NCBI GenBank assembly: GCA_031258665.1
Contig: JAIRML010000267.1
Location: 1-5,768 of the forward strand
DNA from: Oscillospiraceae bacterium
Lineage (GTDB): Bacteria > Bacillota > Clostridia > Oscillospirales > UBA929
Length of the DNA: 5,768 nt
Reading direction: 5' to 3'
Numbering within the stretch: the stretch's first letter is position 1; the number at the start of each line of letters is the position of its first letter. Both the position numbers and the translations under genes were made by a program. Positions 5,001 through 5,768 of the stretch are shown one piece after another. Under the pieces are notes generated by a model. The model was given only the letters and a program-made list of their open reading frames with translations. It was not told where the DNA came from and made no database searches.

Positions 5001-5012
5001 TCAGGTCACGAT
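4980..5012 (-). repeat. Three 11-bp tandem repeats over the dioxygenase stop codon
   Basis: On the plus strand the units are CAGATCACAAT (4980-4990), CAGGTCACGAT (4991-5001) and CAGGTCACGAT (5002-5012). The two right copies are identical and the left differs at two positions. The right copy codes the last residues of the dioxygenase, and the TGA is formed at the junction with the next copy. The other copies lie in the 3' untranslated region. The protein ends at the same place as XylE, so the array probably grew outward from the gene end. Confidence 0.8.
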
Positions 5013-5768
5013 TTCGAGGAAACTCGGAATGACCTCCCCGGAGTAGTAGAACAGGCCGCGGCCCAGCTGGTCGGCGTCCCACACGCGCTGCGGGTTGTCG
5101 GGGTACGCCGTGTAGCCGCCGGCATACACTTCGATGCGGTTGCCCGAGGGCTCCCAGAAATAGATAGACAGACCGCGGGTGATGGCGTGGCGCGTCGGCC
5201 CAATGTCCAGCTTCAGGTGGTTGATGGCGATCCAGTCGGCCGCGTTGCCCACATCGTTCCAATCCTGCAGGTAGAAGCCGAGATGATGCAGCTTGCCGGG
5301 CTTCGGATATTCCACAAAGGCCAGGTCATGCGGCTTGTTGGAACTGGTGACCCAGGCAGCCAGACGGTTGCCGTCGGGGAGATTGCACACCTCGGGCACG
5401 AACATGCCAAACACTTCGCGGCAGAACCGCTCGGCCTCGGCGATGTTGGGCCCGTACAACAGGAAGTGGTCCATGCGCTGGGCGCGCATCCCGCGCGGCG
5501 GGGTCGTCCAGATGTCCGGATTGCGGAGTTGCGGGCCCTTCTCGGCCAGTTCGACTTCACTGTAGATCTCGAAACGGTGCCCGGTGCTGATCGTAAAGCC
5601 ATAGCGCTTGCCGAAACCGGGCTGATCTGTGTTGGCGGGCACTTCCTCCACCGCGTAGCCAAAGGCGACCGTGGCGGCCTTGATGCTCTCCAGTTCCCCG
5701 TCGCCCACCTTAAAGGCGACGAAGTCGAGGCCCGCCTCGTCGGCCAGACGAAGCACGACACTGTGGTG
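5001..5768 (-). CDS. xylE: Catechol 2,3-dioxygenase, XylE type (5' end outside the window)
   Basis: This extradiol enzyme uses Fe(II) and O2 to open catechol between C2 and C3, giving 2-hydroxymuconic semialdehyde in the aromatic meta-cleavage pathway (EC 1.13.11.2). The window holds 255 codons plus TGA. Compared from memory with Pseudomonas XylE (307 aa), it starts at about XylE residue 52, so about 51 N-terminal residues are missing. It is a two-domain vicinal oxygen chelate protein. Metal ligands (fragment numbering) are His101 in MDHFLLYG (XylE His153), His162 in GKLHHLGFYL (His214) and Glu213 in SGNRIEVYAGG (Glu265). Catalytic His147 in KPHDLAF (His199), His194 in GPTRHAITRG (His246) and Tyr203 in SIYFWEPSG (Tyr255) are also present. 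Activity is therefore likely. True substrate (catechol, methylcatechol or homologue) cannot be told. Its upstream neighbours are outside the window. Confidence 0.93.
   Translation of the reverse strand, partial: HHSVVLRLADEAGLDFVAFKVGDGELESIKAATVAFGYAVEEVPANTDQPGFGKRYGFTISTGHRFEIYSEVELAEKGPQLRNPDIWTTPPRGMRAQRMDHFLLYGPNIAEAERFCREVFGMFVPEVCNLPDGNRLAAWVTSSNKPHDLAFVEYPKPGKLHHLGFYLQDWNDVGNAADWIAINHLKLDIGPTRHAITRGLSIYFWEPSGNRIEVYAGGYTAYPDNPQRVWDADQLGRGLFYYSGEVIPSFLEIVT

Noticed and set aside
4980..5012. CRISPR array
   Set aside because: The repeats are 11 bp and contiguous, with no spacers.

Overview
The window holds the promoter-proximal part of an S10-type ribosomal protein operon, read entirely on the minus strand (right to left), with the 3' part of an unrelated catabolic gene on the same strand to its right. 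Gene order along the transcript is rpsJ (S10), rplC (L3), rplD (L4), rplW (L23), rplB (L2), rpsS (S19), rplV (L22), rpsC (S3, running off the left edge). This is the canonical bacterial order. The GC-rich sequence, strong AGGAGG-type ribosome binding sites, a near-consensus TTGACA/TATGAT promoter and the character of the S10, S19 and L3 proteins suggest a high-GC Firmicute, probably of Clostridia type. That placement is from memory of families, not from a search.

Region by region (right to left, as transcribed): 5001-5768 is the C-terminal five-sixths of an XylE-type catechol 2,3-dioxygenase, with all metal ligands and catalytic residues present. Its stop codon lies inside a short 11-bp tandem repeat. 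A symmetric hairpin flanked by A6 and T6 (4876-4910) separates it from the operon. A consensus sigma-A promoter (4816-4844) then starts a roughly 300-nt untranslated leader (4507-4809). The leader is rich in hairpins and includes a terminator-like stem followed by T6, a plausible attenuator of the operon. Eight r-protein genes follow with short spacers, SD sites overlapping upstream stop codons (rpsS/rplV, rplV/rpsC) and one GTGA start/stop overlap (rplD/rplW).

The main irregularity is between rplB and rpsS. This junction is normally a few nucleotides, but here there are about 220 bp (1381-1600) with no credible gene, packed with perfect inverted repeats and a pair of imperfect direct repeats. 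It looks like an inserted, highly structured interspersed element that has stayed compatible with transcription of the essential downstream genes. This and the leader are the most worthwhile places for a second look. The r-proteins themselves are ordinary in length and motifs, apart from an Arg/Asp/Gly-rich C-terminal tail on S3.

The r-proteins together build the 30S head (S3, S10, S19) and the 50S peptide exit tunnel and peptidyl transferase surroundings (L2, L3, L4, L22, L23). The dioxygenase belongs to aromatic meta-cleavage and has no functional link to them that the sequence shows.
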